From: Bathynomus jamesi
Taxonomy: Eukaryota > Arthropoda > Malacostraca > Isopoda > Cirolanidae
Reading direction: 5' to 3'
Assembly: GCA_023014485.1 (NCBI GenBank)
Contig: JAJOZX010005519.1
Coordinates: 1-64,000, forward strand
DNA: 64,000 nt
Position numbers and translations under genes: made by a program. Below are positions 1-10,073 of this stretch, piece after piece (positions within the stretch are counted from its first letter, which is position 1; each line of letters begins with the position of its first letter). The notes under the pieces were generated by a model. The model was not told where the DNA came from, searched no databases, and saw nothing but the letters and a program-made list of their open reading frames with translations.

Positions 1-149
1 TGCTTCCAAAGATGTCTGTTAAACACCAAATTTCCACATTGCGTTTAAGAGTTTACCGTGTTGTGCGGTGGACTAGGTATCTGCTAGTCTCGCGTGCAGA
101 CGGCTACTGCAGCCCTATAGGGTTGAGCCCTCGTGTTGTGATATACGTA

Positions 150-1431
150 CAGGGTGTCCATAAATTATTCACCCCATTATAAGCCTTAATATATTCGTTA
201 TTATAGGAGCTATCTTAAAACGGTTTGCGGCAATTAATAACACAACTCAAGAAATTTTTGTTTTAATTCAGTAAACCTCCACGTGAGCCCCATTGGTAGC
301 ACGCAGAACATCAAGGTGATAGATGATTTCGTTCCAAACATTAAGAAGCATGTCTTGCGTGATGGAAGCTAATGTGTCTTCAATCCGGTGTCTTAATTCT
401 GTGATGTTATTAACCTTCTTTGCATACACTCTGTCCTTTGTGTAGCTCCATAAAAAGAAATCCAGAGGCGTGATATCCGGGGAACGAGGAGGCCATGGAA
501 TAGGGCCATCTCGCCCGATCCAACGAGAAGGGAACTTTTCATTGAGGAACCTCCGCACTTCTAATCCCCAGTGTGGCGGTGCCCCATCTTGCTGAAAGAA
601 CACACGGGGCTGCATATCCTCAAGCTGAGGTGCAGCATACCATTCAAGCATATCTAGGTAATTTGTAGCCTTCACAAAAGAAAAATGGTCCAATCACACG
701 GTTATGGGAGAGAGCACACCAAACGTTTATCTTGGGACTGTTGCGTTCGTGTTCAATAAATTCATGCGGATTTTCTGATCCCCATATACGGTAATTGTGT
801 CTGCTGACTTTACCAGACAGATGGAATGTCGCTTCATCACTGAAAACGACATTGTTCAAAAAATGCTCATCTTCATCAATACGGTCAAGAATGTCAACAG
901 CAAACTGTACCCGTTTGGGTTTGTCACTTGGTAGAAGTTTCTGCAAGGTTTGCAATTTGTAGGCATAAAGTTTCAACCTCTTGTGAACCACTTTATGCAC
1001 TGTTGAACGTGGTATTTACAGTTCTTGGCTTGCTCGGCGGATGGATTTTGTAGGACTTCGGATAAACGCCTCCTGAATTCCTGCTATCTTATCTTCAGAC
1101 ACACTAGGCCTACCAGCTCCTTTCTGATGTAGCACACTGCCAGTTTCTTGAAATTGTTTCAGCCATCGCTTGAGTGATTGCTTTGTTGGTGGAGTTTTCT
1201 GATATTCCTCCCGAAAACGTCTCTGTACAGTAATTGGAGATTTGGTTTCCCACATCCACAACACACACATTGCTTTCTCCTTCACTGTCGCCATTGTGCC
1301 CCTAGTGGATGTTCTGCGAAATAAAGACAAAAATTTCTTGTTATTAATTGCCGCAAACCGTTTTAAGATAGCTCTTATAATAATGAATTTATTAAGGCTT
1401 ATAATGGGGTAAATAATTTATGGACACCCTG
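150..1431 (-). mobile_element. Mariner-family DNA transposon (DD41D), complete but inactive
   Basis: A 1282-bp element bounded by TA dinucleotides at 148-149 and 1432-1433. The terminal inverted repeats start CAGGGTGTCCATAAATTATT and extend about 90 bp (150-240 and about 1343-1431). Its transposase lies on the minus strand. Size, TA target duplication and the transposase type all fit mariner/Tc1. The coding region is broken, so this copy is not autonomous. Confidence 0.93.
268..1330 (-). pseudogene. Mariner transposase, DD41D, with one stop and one frameshift
   Basis: Encodes a cut-and-paste transposase read on the minus strand in three pieces: 1330-1016 (N-terminal helix-turn-helix domain, KSPITVQRRFREEY region), 1000-644 (contains FSDEATF with the first catalytic Asp) and 693-268 (FQQDGAPPH with the second Asp, SPDITPLDFF with the third). 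41 residues lie between the second and third Asp, which places it in the DD41D group rather than classical DD34D mariners. The first two pieces are in the same frame and separated by a single TAA at 1016-1018. A frameshift near 680 separates the second from the third. Apart from these two defects the protein is complete. The start at 1330 or the internal Met (MATVKEK) are both possible. Confidence 0.9.
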
Positions 1432-1433
1432 TA

Positions 1434-2139
1434 TATATGTAAAAATGAACCATAAATAATTCCCATATTCCTATACTATCTTATTCTTCATGTAATTCTT
1501 GTATTCATTTATATAGTTCTTGTATCCATTTTAAGAAAAAAGTATCCATTTTAAAAATTCATGTGTTATATGGTTCATGTATTTATATAATCCTGTATAT
1601 TCTTATATATTTAACTTTATATAATGCCTATACTCATATGTATGTACGTGTGTGTATTCATTTTTACATAAGGACCAAAATCGCCCAACGCGAGTTTGGC
1701 TAAAAAAATTTATTTGCTTTCTACTTTGCCAAATAATTGGTGACCTGTTGTTTTTTTAAAAATCTCATAATCATTTTTTTAGATTTCGCTTAATAAGGAA
1801 TCGTGCTTAAGTTTTGCAATGTTCATATTTTTATACATTCCTTTCGTTATAAAAGATGAGATCATGTCTTGCCTAAGCATTAAAATTGTACATCTTAAAC
1901 CTTAAAATTTTACTCATATGCATATTTTAGTGTAAAGATGCATAGTCCGATTTCCACTTTTAGTTAACTTGGCAGATCATGATAACATCCGATCTGAAAA
2001 GTCGCAGTTTAAGATAAAAATATGGTTTCGTCTTCAAATATTTTGTTTACTCGTTCAAGCCTTACCACAGCTAAAAATTTACTTTATTTTCGAATATTGT
2101 GCAAAAATAATACAGCCTTTTTAGCATTTAATAATAATG
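1434..2139. other. AT-rich stretch without recognisable gene
   Basis: About 700 bp of AT-rich sequence between the mariner and the gypsy element. No open frame with a recognisable product was seen. Part of it may belong to the 5' LTR of the gypsy element, whose left edge I could not fix because the 3' LTR is truncated. Confidence 0.6.
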
Positions 2140-2157
2140 ATGTTAGCAGTTTTTGGG

Positions 2158-2164
2158 TATATAA
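2158..2164 (+). promoter_or_regulatory. Candidate TATA box of the gypsy LTR
   Basis: The sequence GGGTATATAAACCC contains TATATAA about 350 bp upstream of the LTR end. LTR promoters commonly have a TATA box in this sort of position. The assignment is inferred from position only. Confidence 0.4.
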
Positions 2165-2417
2165 ACCCATTAAAATTATTCCATTGGCATTCAGAAGCTA
2201 ATTCAGAGGCTGAGCACTACGTGTATATTTTAGCAGTAAAATTTACAGTTGAAGCTAGTTTTTACCTTATCCTTCGAGCCTTGCTCTCTTCAGAAGAACT
2301 TAGTCATTAAACTTTCCGGATACGCTATAAGAAGAATCCGGAACCTTCAGCATTTTGAGTAAGTCTATCAGAGTCCTCCGAGCCACTATAGAAGAACTCG
2401 GAGAGTAATATAGAAGA

Positions 2418-2509
2418 AAACTACTTCAAGTCACACATCCGTTGCTGCCACCTAACTAGAACCCCCGTCGACTTCGAACCAACACGGGCCATAGACGGAG
2501 GGGTTAACA
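2418..2509 (+). repeat. 3' end of the gypsy 5' LTR
   Basis: The 92 bp ending ...GGGTTAACA match 8801-8892 without a visible difference. They end in CA, as LTRs do, and lie 2 bp before a TGGCGACC primer-binding motif. Both facts fix 2509 as the LTR/internal junction. Confidence 0.8.
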
Positions 2510-2511
2510 AC

Positions 2512-2527
2512 TGGCGACCCTTTAACC
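2512..2527 (+). other. Primer-binding site of the gypsy element
   Basis: TGGCGACCCTTTAACC begins 2 bp after the LTR end. TGGCGACC is a common start of tRNA-complementary primer-binding sites in insect gypsy-type elements. The matching tRNA was not identified here. Confidence 0.6.
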
Positions 2528-3192
2528 AGGATCTTCACGACTCCAATATTCTTCCAGTCTTCCAGACCCTGGAACCAGGACCAACACCCAGTTGACCGGC
2601 GTGTCACGACTTCTAGTTCGTCACATCCACCCTTGAACCGGTGCGTCACGACTCCAAGTTCTCCACGCCTAGTTTTCATCCAAGAACAAGTGGCCAGCAA
2701 GACACGTCTTCAGGACACGTCTCTAAGGATTTCGCCGTAGGAATCTTGTTAAGTACAAAACTCTTTTAAAATAATTTCTAAAACATTTGAAAAGTCATTA
2801 TTATTAACAATTAATATTTAGTATTGAGCCAGAATTAACACAAAACACAGTGAACACAGTGAACACTTCAGACACCAGTGATACATTTTTTTTTATTGAA
2901 AACAGAATTGTCACAGAATTATTGTTATTTTTACTATTCTAGTTAGTATAGTATAATTTTATTTAATGTACCAAACATAGTATTACCATACCTTCACGTA
3001 CATACGAGTGAAATTTTGTTTACATTTTTATTTTTGTTTACAATCTTTTCAAATTTTCCCCTAGTTAGGCAAATTGTTGTGCATTTATTTTTTTTAGATA
3101 GTGTAGTTAGGAAAACCCCTTAAGTGATCATTCCATAAATTAAGATCGGTCAAGCAGACCTAATTAGAACACATTAATAAGTACCTTCACAT
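2528..3192 (+). other. Untranslated leader of the gypsy element
   Basis: About 660 bp between the primer-binding site and the first gag ATG. It has no open frame of note. The first part (about 2530-2700) is GC-richer and the rest AT-rich, as expected for a leader with packaging signals. Nothing specific was recognised. Confidence 0.5.
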
Positions 3193-5186
3193 ATGAGCGA
3201 TTCAGACGGTGCGCTTTCTGACATCGAAAATTTACCTACACCCATTTTTCCACCTACCCCGCGCCCTTCAAACATACTCCCAAACACACAAGCCAATATG
3301 TTTCAGTCTCAAACCCTCTCCCCAGCATATATTAACTTAGGCAGACTAGTAAACCTTCCTCATACTGTTTTAATTTTTAAGGGGACCATAGATAATCGTT
3401 TTGTTGAACCACGCGTAAGACCTTGGATTGAATCTTTAGAGCAACATTTCTTACGCGAAAATATTACCGATAATGATATAAAAATTAGGGAAGCAAAAAG
3501 ATTTATCGACCCGAAAGAAGGGAATGCTCATGACAGTCACCTACGTCCCATCAATTAGCGAAGCTACAACATGGGCAATGTTCCCTCTAATTTTTTATAG
3601 TCCGTGTGCGCAAGAAATTTTCGTTGTGCATACATTTAGATTCATAATGAAAAATTGTGCAAACATTTCTGAGTGCTATTATCTTCAAAATTAAATATAT
3701 ATAAATATTAAATACTTAATAAATATTATTTCCATAAGGTGATAGCTTGATCATTACGGTACTATTAAGTGGATATTAAAAAACTGTTTACAATATTATA
3801 TATTCTTAGAAAAGAAAACATTTTATCCATTCTAAAAATATGAATAAAATAATAGTAAAATAAAATTCAGCAAAATAAAGAAATAAAATAAAAATAACAT
3901 TAATTGAAAAATGACTATTTTAGTTATCATTTCTCAAAACAATTTTTAGCATTTAGCAATTTAAAACAGACTATCAAGATTAATACATGATTTTATTCAT
4001 TCACAAAATAGGAATAAAATAAAATTTGTTTTTATTTTTTATGAATTATGAGATAAATACTATTCGTTTTTATGCAAAAATAAGAAAGAGAAGGTTTATA
4101 TTCAATGCGTTAATGTATAAAAGAAAAAAAATGCAAATACATAGAGTAAAAAAAATCCGTATTGCGTAATTGCGCGGACGTCGGCGAAGTCGGGCGGAAG
4201 GGGTTAATACTTAAAAGAGCGACTATAGAGTATTTTTGATGCAAATGGTCAGACCTTGTGTGACGGTATATTTTTGAAATTATTTCATTTACTGTTGTGA
4301 CTCATGATACGCTTGAGCCTGTGCGCATTTTATTTTGCTGTGTGCGCGGGTTTCATAACGTGTGTGCGCGCGCACACGCGCACACCTTAGAGGGAACATT
4401 GAACATGGGACGATTTTAAACAAAACTTATTAGAATTTTTTAAAGAAATAACCCTTGCACAACCCTTAGCCACGTTAGAAGCAGTCTTCCAAGCTAAATG
4501 GAAGAAAGAGGAACACGAAGATTTAAACAATTTTATTACACGTACACATAAACTTGTAGGAGAAGCCCTCCGGGCTGCAGAAAATGCATGTGGCATAACT
4601 TTCACTTCGAAACAAAGAAATCTAATAGTAGCCACAACCATTTACCAAAACCTACCCGGAGCACCTAAAAAAAAGTTTCAGGAGTTTTTAAATGTTGACA
4701 AACCTGTAAGTGTAGCCATAAACAAAACACGGGAACATTACCCCGATTTAGCAAACCAAACTACCGAAAGGGTAGAGAAACCCCTGTACATTATATTCAG
4801 CAGCAGCCCACAACACCAACAACAACAACCCTATAAATCCAGGCAATGCAGGGAACACCCCAGAAACAAGCCCCCAAACCCAGAATACACGCCCTCCTCC
4901 ACAGTGTTTTAACTGCGATAGTTTCGGGCACATGATAAGTCAATGTAATTACCCCTCGTATTGCTCCCACTGTCACGAACATGGTCATCGCCGTGGCGAT
5001 CGCCAAAAGTGTGCTGATAAAGCCCCTGCAGGGTATAGACCCCACTTTCAGAAACCAAACCAACCACGTCCCAAAACGTATCCCAAAAGTCATCCAATCC
5101 CCAGAAACCAGTCCATTCCCAGCCTCAGTCGAACTACCAACCCAATAATCACGACCACAGGGTCAACACTCTTACCCCATGTATAA
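3193..5186 (+). pseudogene. Gypsy gag polyprotein, interrupted by a hAT insertion
   Basis: The structural capsid/nucleocapsid protein. The N-terminus is open from ATG 3193 to 3558, with a shift of frame before about 3535. After the hAT insertion (3576-4401) the capsid-like part resumes (about 4410-4780; the TWDDFK box is split exactly by the insertion). The nucleocapsid part (about 4900-5030) has a CCHC zinc knuckle of the form CFNCDSFGHMISQC and a second Cys/His cluster CSHCHEHGH. A frameshift near 4900 separates capsid from nucleocapsid. The order capsid then zinc knuckles is standard for gypsy gag. Confidence 0.85.
3576..4401. mobile_element. Non-autonomous hAT transposon inside gag
   Basis: An 826-bp insertion with perfect 15-bp terminal inverted repeats (CAATGTTCCCTCTAA at 3576-3590, its reverse complement at 4387-4401). 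It is flanked by a perfect 8-bp target duplication AACATGGG (3568-3575 and 4402-4409). Eight-bp duplications and CA.TG ends are the hAT hallmark. The interior is AT-rich with no transposase frame. Removing the insert and one target copy restores the gag frame across the junction. Confidence 0.95.
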
Positions 5187-5396
5187 ACCCAATACAACCA
5201 GCAAGGTCAACTAGTTCGGTACGTAGAAGTACCCGGGGAGGAATCATTTTCCCCAGAGAACAGTTTTCAAGAACACCCTCCAGCGTATGATATCCCGTAG
5301 AATATGATCCAGGTCCTCCCATAGAAGACCATGTGAGCCCTTTTTTAGACCCTACATTGGAGGCGCAGTTCAACCTCCTCCCCCTAAATTACAGTA

Positions 5397-5984
5397 ATGA
5401 AGCCCAGATACGCACACAAACTCCCCATCAGGATAATAGGTGCGGACCTCTTAGATTTAATAATAAATTGTAGTACGGATAACCAAGATTTAACTGCTCT
5501 CCTAGATACAGGAGCACACGCGACGTTAATTAAGAAACAATGTGTAGATGAATTACTAGAGAGTACAAATTACAAATATGAACTTAAGGCACCATCCTGC
5601 CAACTCAGAGGAGTTACGGGCACACCCATACCCACATACGGAGAAATTGAGTTATATTTAGAAGTTGGAAACGCGGTATACCTCGCGAAATGTTGTATAG
5701 TGGACACAGTCGCCACCTTTCAGACAGACATCCTACAAGGTATGGATTTTTTTAACCGGAATCAATGGGAGATTTACCCAGCCGGAAAGTTAGTAAAGTG
5801 TCGAAATAGGACACACCATCTCCGCGAGATGACAGACAACTTAATGCTAATAGACTTAGCTCAGTTCAGATTTCCGAAAGAAATAGGAAACCCCCTCCTT
5901 GATAGCAGATCAAGTCGCCGGTTGCATCCAGAGGGACAACCGCTCCAGAAATCAGACCCCAGGGTAATCAGTTCCAGTTGTTGA
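5397..5984 (+). pseudogene. Gypsy pol: aspartic protease
   Basis: A 195-codon open stretch containing a retropepsin domain. The active-site motif LLDTGAHATLI lies at about residues 35-45, and the late conserved ILQGMDFF box at about residues 113-120. It matures Gag-Pol by cleavage and works as a dimer. It lies between gag and the reverse transcriptase, as expected for pol. The stretch ends in the expanded tandem repeat beginning near 5990, so it is no longer joined in frame to the reverse transcriptase. Confidence 0.85.
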
Positions 5985-5989
5985 ATCCA

Positions 5990-6345
5990 GTTGGATCAAC
6001 ACAGCAGTTTCCAGTCAGTCAGTTTCCAGTCAGTCAGTCAGTTTCCAGTCAGTCAGTCAGTTTCCAGTCAGTCCAGTCAGTTTCAGTCAGTCAGTCAGTC
6101 AGTTTCCAGTCAGTCAGTCAGTCAGTTTCCAGTCAGTCAGTCAGTCAGTTTCCAGTCAGTCAGTCATCAGTTTCCAGTCAGTCCAGTCAGTCAGTTTCCA
6201 GTCAGTCAGTCAGTCAGTTTCCAGTCAGTCAGTTTCCAGTCAGTCAGTTTCCAGTCAGCAGTTTCCAGTCAGCAGTTTCCAGTCAGTCAGTTTCCAGTCA
6301 GTCAGTCAGTCAGTTCCAGTCAGCAGTTTCAGTCAGCCAGTAAGG
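5990..6345 (+). repeat. Minisatellite (CAGTCAGTTTC-type) inside pol
   Basis: About 350 bp of CAGT/CAGTTTCC units in irregular order (TTTCCAGTCAGTCAGTCAG repeated). It lies between the protease and the pre-reverse-transcriptase region. The long open frames here (SVSSQ-type repeats in two frames) are products of the repeat and not a protein domain. It looks like slippage expansion of a short original motif. Confidence 0.9.
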
Positions 6346-8169
6346 CAAATTTTAGTCGCCGAACCAGAATCAGATTCACAATTTTTCATATGCCCTACCG
6401 AGCATATAACAGTAGCACCTTATGAGAAGATTTGTTTCCTAGCAAAAGTAGTTAACAGTCAAGGAAAATTATTAGAGTCAGAGCGTACTCTGATTACAGA
6501 GAAAAGTAATTTCAAAAGAGATGTTCTTATTGCCCAAGTCCTTAGTCAGAGTCAGAATTCAGCTATCCCTGTTGTTTGTTTAAACAAAGGAGAAAGTCCT
6601 ATAGAATTAACTTCAAATCAGAAAATAGGAACTGTTTCCACAGTAGAAGTAGATTCAGATTTCCCCATCAGTATGATAAATCGTGTTTCCAGTTCCTTAG
6701 AATTAAAGCCTTCAATATTAAAAGAAGAATATAAGAAATGTCTGAAGCACTCCCTTCAGGAGTCACCAGCTTTACAGGATCCCAAACTAATGGAATCACT
6801 TCTCGATTTCCTGATAAGAAATAGAGATGTGATTGCCCTAAAGGAGATCCTCTGGGCCGAACTAATTTGGTCCCTTTTGAAATCAAGTTGGAACCCAATT
6901 CCAAACCCATTTTCATTCCTCCCTATCGGGTTCCACATTCCAGTTAGTCACTATTGAGGAACACATCAAGGACATGTTGGAGCAGGATGTCATTCAGCCT
7001 TCAGCTAGTCCCTGGTCCGCTCCTATGATTCTCGTCTCCAAAAAGGACGGAACATCTCGCCCTTGTATAGATTTTAGACGCCTGAACAACATTACCATCC
7101 CAGACCGTTTCCCGATTCCAAACATGCAGGAAACAATTCTGAACGTAGGGAAAGCGAACTTTTTTTCATCCCTCGATTTAGCATCAGGTTATTGGCAAAT
7201 GGAGGTCAGTCCCGAATCTCGGGCATTGACTGCTTTCTCCACTAACCGAGGCCATTACGAATTCCAGGTTTTACCTTTCGGAGTCCGAAATGGGCCTGCT
7301 AATTTCTCTAGGTTGATGAATATAGTCCTTTCCGACCTATTAGGTGTCGAAGCTCTCGTTATCTTGACGATATTATCGTCTATAGTTCGGACATAAAAAC
7401 ACACTTTCAACGCCTTCATAATGTGCTATCACACTTGAGAAAAGCACACCTTAAACTGAAGCTTGCAAAGTGCAATTTTTTACAAGAATCCCTGGTATAC
7501 CTAGGATTCCTACTCTCGTCCACAGGAATTAAACCTGATCCAGCCAAACTCGAAGCCCTGGAAAGGTACCCTGTACCCAAGACCATCGACGACGCCCGTG
7601 CATTTATTGGTTTTGTCGGATTCTATCGGAACTTTATCCCCCAATTTTCGAATATTGCTAAACCCATTACTAATTTGTTCCAGAAAAATTCGAAATTTAA
7701 CTGGGAATCCGATCACCAACATGCCTTTGAAACTTTAATTAATAAACTAACCTGTCATCCCATTTTACAATATCCTGATTACACAAGACCCTTCATCATA
7801 GCCACAGATGCTTCCTCCTATGGACTAGGAGCCGTCCTGTTACAGGACGTAGACGGTGTGGAATTACCCATTGCTTATGCCAGTCAACTTCTCTCTGCAC
7901 CTCAACGGAATTATTCCACTACGGACCGAGAGGCCCTAGCGGTATATTGGGCTTTGAAAAAATTCCGAAATATCGTCTATGGCTACGATGTAACCATCAA
8001 GACTGATCATAAGCCACTCACGTACCTCTTCAAGGACAAGCTACTTGAAGGACGATTGAGTAGATGGGCTCTGTTGATTCAGGATTTTGCAGCGAAAATC
8101 GTATACAAACCGGGAAAACTGCAAGTTATTCCAGACGGATTGTCGAGACTCAAGCCCGACGCCCAGTGA
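6346..8169 (+). pseudogene. Gypsy pol: reverse transcriptase and RNase H
   Basis: Copies element RNA into DNA. The pre-RT linker runs 6346-6950 and shifts frame near 6845 and 6950. The palm/fingers region (6974-7396) shows SAPMILVSKKDGTSR, RLNNITIPDRFPIP, SSLDLASGYWQ and LPFGV. The YxDD catalytic box near 7360 is present in the DNA but one base out of frame. The thumb and RNase H region (7423-8169) is open for 248 codons, with YLGFLLSSTGI, the RNase H motif ATDASSYGLGAVL, the second acidic motif TDREALAVYWAL and the DHKPL box. Frame losses at several places mean it cannot be expressed as it stands. Confidence 0.9.
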
Positions 8170-8800
8170 ATAAAATAGGAATTCTTCCTGTGTTCGACTA
8201 CGAGTGTCTGCAATACTCCCAACAACAGGACCAACACACCCAGAACCTTCGGGCGCGCCTGGAACAAAAGGAACCATCGAAGGTAAAAGAACAGTACAAC
8301 CTCAAAGATGGGCTCGTACATTTCAGGAACGAAGATGGAAACGACCGTGGAATACCAAAGGATCTCGTCGATATAGCCATTGGACTTTGTCACGACTCAC
8401 CTTTGTATGGACACATGGGGCCGGATCGCACCATCAAGTCTTTTGGAGCGATACCACTTTCCCGAGATGAACAGAAAAGGTACAAGAATACATCGCCGAA
8501 TGTCCGTCGTGTTTAAAGCATAAGGGTAACGTACCATCCACAGCTCCGATGCATAAATATCCAGTATGCCAAAGGCCCTGGCAAAGAACTGGAATGGATA
8601 TACTGGGACCATTTCCCAAAACATCAAAGGGAAATCAGTACATCATTGTGTTTACGGACCACTTCTCGCGTTACAGCGAAGTAGCCGCCATTCCAGACCA
8701 GACCTCGGAAACTGTAGCAAGAGCCCTAGTGGAACGCGTCATCCAAAATCATACCACTCCTTCCATCCTAATCTCGGATAACGCCCTTAGTTTCACTTCC
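8170..8800 (+). pseudogene. Gypsy pol: integrase, C-terminal end deleted
   Basis: Inserts element DNA into the host genome. The N-terminal zinc-binding region is recognisable (CHDSPLYGHMG about 8388-8420, CPSCLKHKG about 8500-8525), with a frameshift between the His and Cys pairs. The catalytic core starts at about 8549 with WQRTGMDILGPFP (first Asp) and continues to ILISDNALSF (second Asp). The third catalytic residue (Glu) and everything after it are missing, because the sequence passes directly into the LTR end at 8801. Confidence 0.85.
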
Positions 8801-8892
8801 AAACTACTTCAAGTCACACATCCGTTGCTGCCACCTAACTAGAACCCCCGTCGACTTCGAACCAACACGGGCCATAGACGGAGGGGTTAACA
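8801..8892 (+). repeat. Remnant of the gypsy 3' LTR
   Basis: Matches 2418-2509 over 92 bp. It is preceded directly by integrase sequence. The junction carries the short shared string AAACTACTT, which suggests a deletion by microhomology. The right side opens into (TA)n. Confidence 0.85.
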
Positions 8893-9037
8893 TACATATA
8901 TATATAATATAATATATATATACACACACACATTTCAACTGCAAAGAACACGCAGTATAAATAACGTAAAGAACGACGCTTGTATAGGAGAACATTCCGC
9001 GAAAGATGAGAAGAGAGAACGAACAAATGAAAAAATG

Positions 9038-9117
9038 AGGTAACCACCCGGGAATAGAACCCGGGATCTTCCGATTGCCGGTCAGATATGATTGATAACC
9101 ATTACACCACGGGCCTC
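9038..9117 (-). repeat. tRNA-like sequence, copy 1
   Basis: On the minus strand it has an A-box-like TGGTGTAATGGTTATCA and a B-box-like region with one change relative to copy 2 (GGTTCTATTCC instead of GGTTCGATTCC). The T-arm pairs well, but the acceptor ends do not, so it is tRNA-derived and not a functional tRNA. Confidence 0.6.
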
Positions 9118-9311
9118 ACTCAAACAAATGCCGTAATTCCTCTACATACGCGCAGAAACCAATGCCCCAGGGGGGCACCTCCCGCATGCCGTATCTATAT
9201 ATACACATTTCAACTGCAAAGAACACGCAGTATAAATAACGTAAAGAACGACGCTTGTATAGCAGAACATTCCGCGCAAGATGAGAAGAGAACGAACAAA
9301 TGAAAAAATGA

Positions 9312-9386
9312 GGTAACCACCCGGGAATCGAACCCGGGATCTTCCGATTGCCGGTCAGATATGATAACCATTACACCACGGGCCTC
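9312..9386 (-). repeat. tRNA-like sequence, copy 2
   Basis: Same as copy 1, with an intact B box GGTTCGATTCC and an A box TGGTGTAATGG on the minus strand. No convincing acceptor stem or 7-base anticodon loop. Confidence 0.6.
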
Positions 9387-9795
9387 ACAAACAAATGATG
9401 TAATTCCTCTACATACGCGCAGAAACCAATGCCCCAAGGGGGCACCTCCCGCATACCGTATCTATATATACATTTCAACTGCAAAGAACACGCAGTATAA
9501 ATAACGTAAAGAACGACGCTTGTAGAGGAGAACATTCCGCGCAAGATGAGAAGAGAGAACGAATCGGAAGATCGACGGTTCGATTCCCGGGTGGTTACAT
9601 CATTTTTTCATTTGTTCGTTCTCTCTCCTCATCTTGCGCGGAATGTTCTCCTATACAAGCGTCGTTCTTTACGTTATTTATACTGCGTGTTCTTTGCAGT
9701 TGAAATGTATATATAGATACGGTATGCGGGAGGTGCCCCCTTGGGGCATTGGTTTCTGCGCGTATGTAGAGGAATTACGGCATTTGTTTGAGTGA

Positions 9796-9872
9796 GGCCC
9801 GTGGTGTAATGGTTATCAATCATATCTGACCGGCAATCGGAAGATCTCGGGTTCGATTCCCGGGTGGTTACC
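9796..9872 (+). repeat. tRNA-like sequence, copy 3 (reversed)
   Basis: Same family on the + strand, with A box TGGTGTAATGG and B box GGTTCGATTCC. It carries a small ATC duplication after the A box that copy 1 shares. A half copy (B-box end only) lies at about 9560-9598. Confidence 0.6.
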
Positions 9873-9938
9873 TCATTTGTTCGTTCTCTCTTCTCATCTT
9901 GCGCGGAATGTTCTCCTATACAAGCGTCGTTCTTTACG

Positions 9939-9961
9939 TTATATATATATATATATCACGG

Positions 9962-9996
<35 letters not shown>

Positions 9997-10073
9997 AGGG
10001 GAATATATATATATCACAGGGGAATATATATATATATATATATATCACAGGGGAATATATATATATATATATA
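9939..10073. repeat. (TA)n array interrupted by CACAGGGGAA
   Basis: TA repeats broken at intervals by TCACAGGGGAA. The same interrupted array is found at 11711-11750 and 15279-15420, so the two transposons between them were probably inserted into one array. Confidence 0.85.

Larger units (their letters stand above)
2140..8892 (+). mobile_element. Ty3/gypsy LTR retrotransposon, degenerate, 3' deleted
   Basis: Order on the + strand: LTR end, primer-binding site, gag with zinc knuckles, aspartic protease, reverse transcriptase, RNase H, integrase, LTR remnant. This is the Ty3/gypsy order (integrase after RNase H). The left edge is approximate. The 92 bp at 2418-2509 recur at 8801-8892, where they follow directly on the integrase core, so the integrase C-terminus and most of the 3' LTR are deleted. 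The gag region is split by a hAT insertion and pol carries several frameshifts and an expanded tandem repeat. No envelope-like gene is present. Confidence 0.9.
8925..9945. repeat. Cluster of tRNA-like repeat units in head-to-head arrangement
   Basis: The unit contains ATTTCAACTGCAAAGAACAC, a spacer, a tRNA-like part, and a GC-rich stretch (GCCCCARGGGGGCACCTCCC). Two full copies (about 8930-9205 and 9206-9470) and a third partial copy (about 9470-9560) run in one direction. A reversed block follows (about 9560-9945) with one half and one full tRNA-like part. The whole is a large imperfect palindrome. A further copy lies at 43578-43801. The units look like a tRNA-derived SINE or satellite family. 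Confidence 0.8.

Noticed and set aside
1..149. 5' exon of a gene or rRNA-like sequence
   Set aside because: Too short and without splice, coding or RNA signals.
2452..2700. Minus-strand open frame over the gypsy LTR end and leader
   Set aside because: The frame crosses the LTR/primer-binding-site border and has no protein similarity. It is an accident of GC-richer sequence.
5978..6425. Long serine/glutamine-repeat open frames
   Set aside because: They are translations of the CAGT-type minisatellite in two frames and start or end at its borders. No protein is implied.
8801..8892. Separate solo LTR
   Set aside because: It follows the integrase without any intervening LTR start, so it is the truncated 3' LTR of the same element.
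8925..9945. Array of true tRNA genes
   Set aside because: A and B boxes are present but the ends (GGCCCGT and GGTTACC) do not form an acceptor stem in any copy.
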